From contig CAZIIK010000004.1 in NCBI GenBank assembly GCA_964539235.1, positions 1 through 35,122 on the forward strand: a DNA stretch of 35,122 bases. The letters run 5' to 3'. Position 1 is the stretch's first letter. Each line of letters opens with the position of its first letter. The DNA is from CAZIIK01 sp964539235. GTDB lineage: Bacteria > Pseudomonadota > Gammaproteobacteria > Francisellales > CACEW01. Positions 33,762-35,122 of this stretch are shown in pieces. Made by a program: the position numbers and the translations under genes. The notes beneath the pieces were generated by a model. It saw only the letters and a list, made by a program, of their open reading frames with translations, made no database searches and was not told the DNA's origin.

Positions 33762-34970
33762 ATGGATCGAATTTACAACCAATTGATAGAAGATCATTTT
33801 GCACGATATAACCAAATGGTTTTTTTATCGGGTCCCAGGCAGGTTGGTAAAACAACGATTAGCCAACATGCTTCCCCAGCAGACAAACCTGCTTGCTTCT
33901 TTGATTGGGATAATGATGCAGACCGAGACATTATATTGCAGGGTGTCGATGCAGTTGCTGCACATTGTCACTTGGCGACAGCAGACAGTGTTAAAACGCG
34001 AATTACGTTTGATGAAATACATAAATTCGCCGACTGGAAAAACTTTCTGAAAGGTTTCTTTGACAAGTATAAGCGCAGGACACAAATCGTAGCAGCAGGC
34101 AGCGCAAAAATGGACATCTATCAGAGAGGTGGTGATAGTTTAATGGGGCGTTATTTCCCCTATCATGTTTATCCCATTTCTGTTGCAGAGTGTGTGAACA
34201 CCCAGTTTGATGAAATCATTTTACATGATCCCGAAGAACTTGACTGGCAAGATTATCAAGCACTGCTGCTGTATGGCGGCTTCCCTGATCCTTTTTTAAG
34301 GCGGCAAAAACGATTTTCACATGTGTGGTCAAAAACCAGGAGAAATCAGTTATTCCGTGAAGATTTGCGCGACTTAACCCGCATCATGCATATCGATAAG
34401 ATGGAACTACTGGCCACTTTTCTAACACACCAAGCAGGACAATTAATCACCTTCTCAGAACTGGCGAAAAAAATACGTGTTAGCATTACGACCATACAGG
34501 ATTGGATCAGTGTCCTCGGAAATTTTTACTACAGCTTTTTAATTCATCCATGGTCTAAAAATCTACCAAGAGCTTTAATCAAACAACCCAAATGCTATTT
34601 ATGGGATTGGTCCATGCTACAAGACAGTGGCGCCCGGGCTGAGAACTTTATCGCAGTACATTTAAAAAAGGCCGTTGCATTTTGGAATGATGCAGGCCTA
34701 GGAGATTTTGGATTATTTTTCCTACGCGATAAGGACCAACAGGAAGTCGACTTTTTACTCACGAGAGAACAAGCGCCGTGGATATTGATAGAAGTTAAAT
34801 CGTCTAGTCGGACTAAATTGTCGAGCATATTAGCATATTATCAACAAAAACTAAGCGCACCCTATGCCTTTCAAGTCGCCATAGATATGCCGTACAAGCC
34901 GATAGATTGTTTTCAGTATCACGAACCCACCATTGTACCTGCCATCACTTTGCTTTCTCAGTTAGTCTGA
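33762..34970 (+). CDS. AAA+ ATPase with DUF4143 nuclease-like domain
   Basis: A 402-residue member of the widespread AAA_14/DUF4143 family. It has Walker A GPRQVGKTT (24-32), Walker B ITFDEIHKF (about 87-95), a sensor region IVAAGSAKMDI, the family's conserved GRYFPYHVYPIS and LLLYGGFPDPF, a winged helix (about 225-270) and a C-terminal DUF4143 half with the PD-(D/E)xK-like motif EVDFLL (about 328) followed by ILIEVKSS (about 341). The biological role of the family is not settled; members are common in accessory and mobile regions. I took the ATG at 33762 over the TTG two codons earlier; neither has a strong SD. Its own promoter with an inverted repeat lies just upstream. Confidence 0.85.
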   Translation: MDRIYNQLIEDHFARYNQMVFLSGPRQVGKTTISQHASPADKPACFFDWDNDADRDIILQGVDAVAAHCHLATADSVKTRITFDEIHKFADWKNFLKGFFDKYKRRTQIVAAGSAKMDIYQRGGDSLMGRYFPYHVYPISVAECVNTQFDEIILHDPEELDWQDYQALLLYGGFPDPFLRRQKRFSHVWSKTRRNQLFREDLRDLTRIMHIDKMELLATFLTHQAGQLITFSELAKKIRVSITTIQDWISVLGNFYYSFLIHPWSKNLPRALIKQPKCYLWDWSMLQDSGARAENFIAVHLKKAVAFWNDAGLGDFGLFFLRDKDQQEVDFLLTREQAPWILIEVKSSSRTKLSSILAYYQQKLSAPYAFQVAIDMPYKPIDCFQYHEPTIVPAITLLSQLV

Positions 34971-35053
34971 CAGGCGCCGCTCTGGGCAAACTGAGCCAGA
35001 TGCAGGCAACAAAAAATTCCAGTGCATTGATAATCAAGACAGAGCAGGGTCCT

Positions 35054-35122
35054 ATGCCAATCGCAATTCCTCTGGACCGAAATAAAAAGCGGAAAAGTCA
35101 TGCCTATTTAATGCGAAATTTG
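35054..35122 (+). CDS. Possible 5' end of a gene running off the right edge
   Basis: An ATG at 35054 opens a frame to the window end (MPIAIPLDRNKKRKSHAYLM, then RNL). A weak SD (GCAGGG) is four to five bases upstream. The basic, Lys/Arg-rich start shows no domain. The stretch 34971-35053 holds nothing else. Only 23 codons are visible, so this is a weak call. Confidence 0.3.
   Translation, partial: MPIAIPLDRNKKRKSHAYLMRNL

Overview
The window reads as chromosome of a host-associated gammaproteobacterium, most likely of the Legionellales (Legionella/Coxiella/Berkiella-like). The evidence is indirect but consistent: the gltA / sdhCDAB-sucAB divergent block and the tol-pal-cpoB-queE block in gammaproteobacterial order; a UhpC-type sugar-phosphate carrier; a CqsS/LqsS-type quorum-sensing kinase; and a small protein with a eukaryotic CaaX prenylation box behind a PmrA-like promoter, the hallmark of Dot/Icm effectors. 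No rRNA, tRNA or CRISPR array was seen.

Layout. 1-1113: the 5' end of a minus-strand gene whose start lies in a strong hairpin, then a broken gene remnant. 1114-8370 (minus): sdhC-sdhD-sdhA-sdhB-sucA-sucB, the TCA segment from 2-oxoglutarate to fumarate, with gltA divergent at 8611 followed closely by a GT39-like membrane glycosyltransferase. 11431-16068 (plus): accessory island with the CaaX protein, a GH18 chitinase broken at a C7 tract directly behind its signal peptide, and a 464-codon (443-residue from the preferred start) unknown protein. 16254-16660 (minus): a small unknown gene followed by five consecutive hairpins ending in a textbook terminator. 16866-22587: xerD, an Mth938-fold gene, recJ, rmuC and a UhpC-like carrier. 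22779-29400 (minus): ruvB-tolQ-tolR-tolA-tolB-pal-cpoB-queE, with no ybgC and with tolB split by a frameshift. 29542-35122: accessory region with a nested 168-bp palindromic element, a small ribbon-helix-helix-like protein, an XRE/S24-like regulator, a frameshifted response regulator and CqsS/LqsS-like kinase pair, and an AAA+/DUF4143 ATPase behind an inverted-repeat-flanked promoter.

How it fits together. The core genes give central carbon flux (gltA, sdh, suc), envelope integrity (Tol-Pal), recombination and chromosome resolution (ruvB, recJ, rmuC, xerD) and queuosine precursor synthesis (queE). The accessory genes point to life in or near eukaryotic hosts: a putative host-prenylated effector, chitin degradation, phosphorylated-sugar uptake and alpha-hydroxyketone-type signalling. 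Five genes (chitinase, uhpC-like 3' end, tolB, response regulator, kinase) each become whole after a one-base correction, and a sixth carries an in-frame stop. This is either real genome decay or uncorrected indels in the assembly. The tolB case, in a conserved operon, makes sequence error a serious possibility that should be settled before any of them is called a pseudogene.
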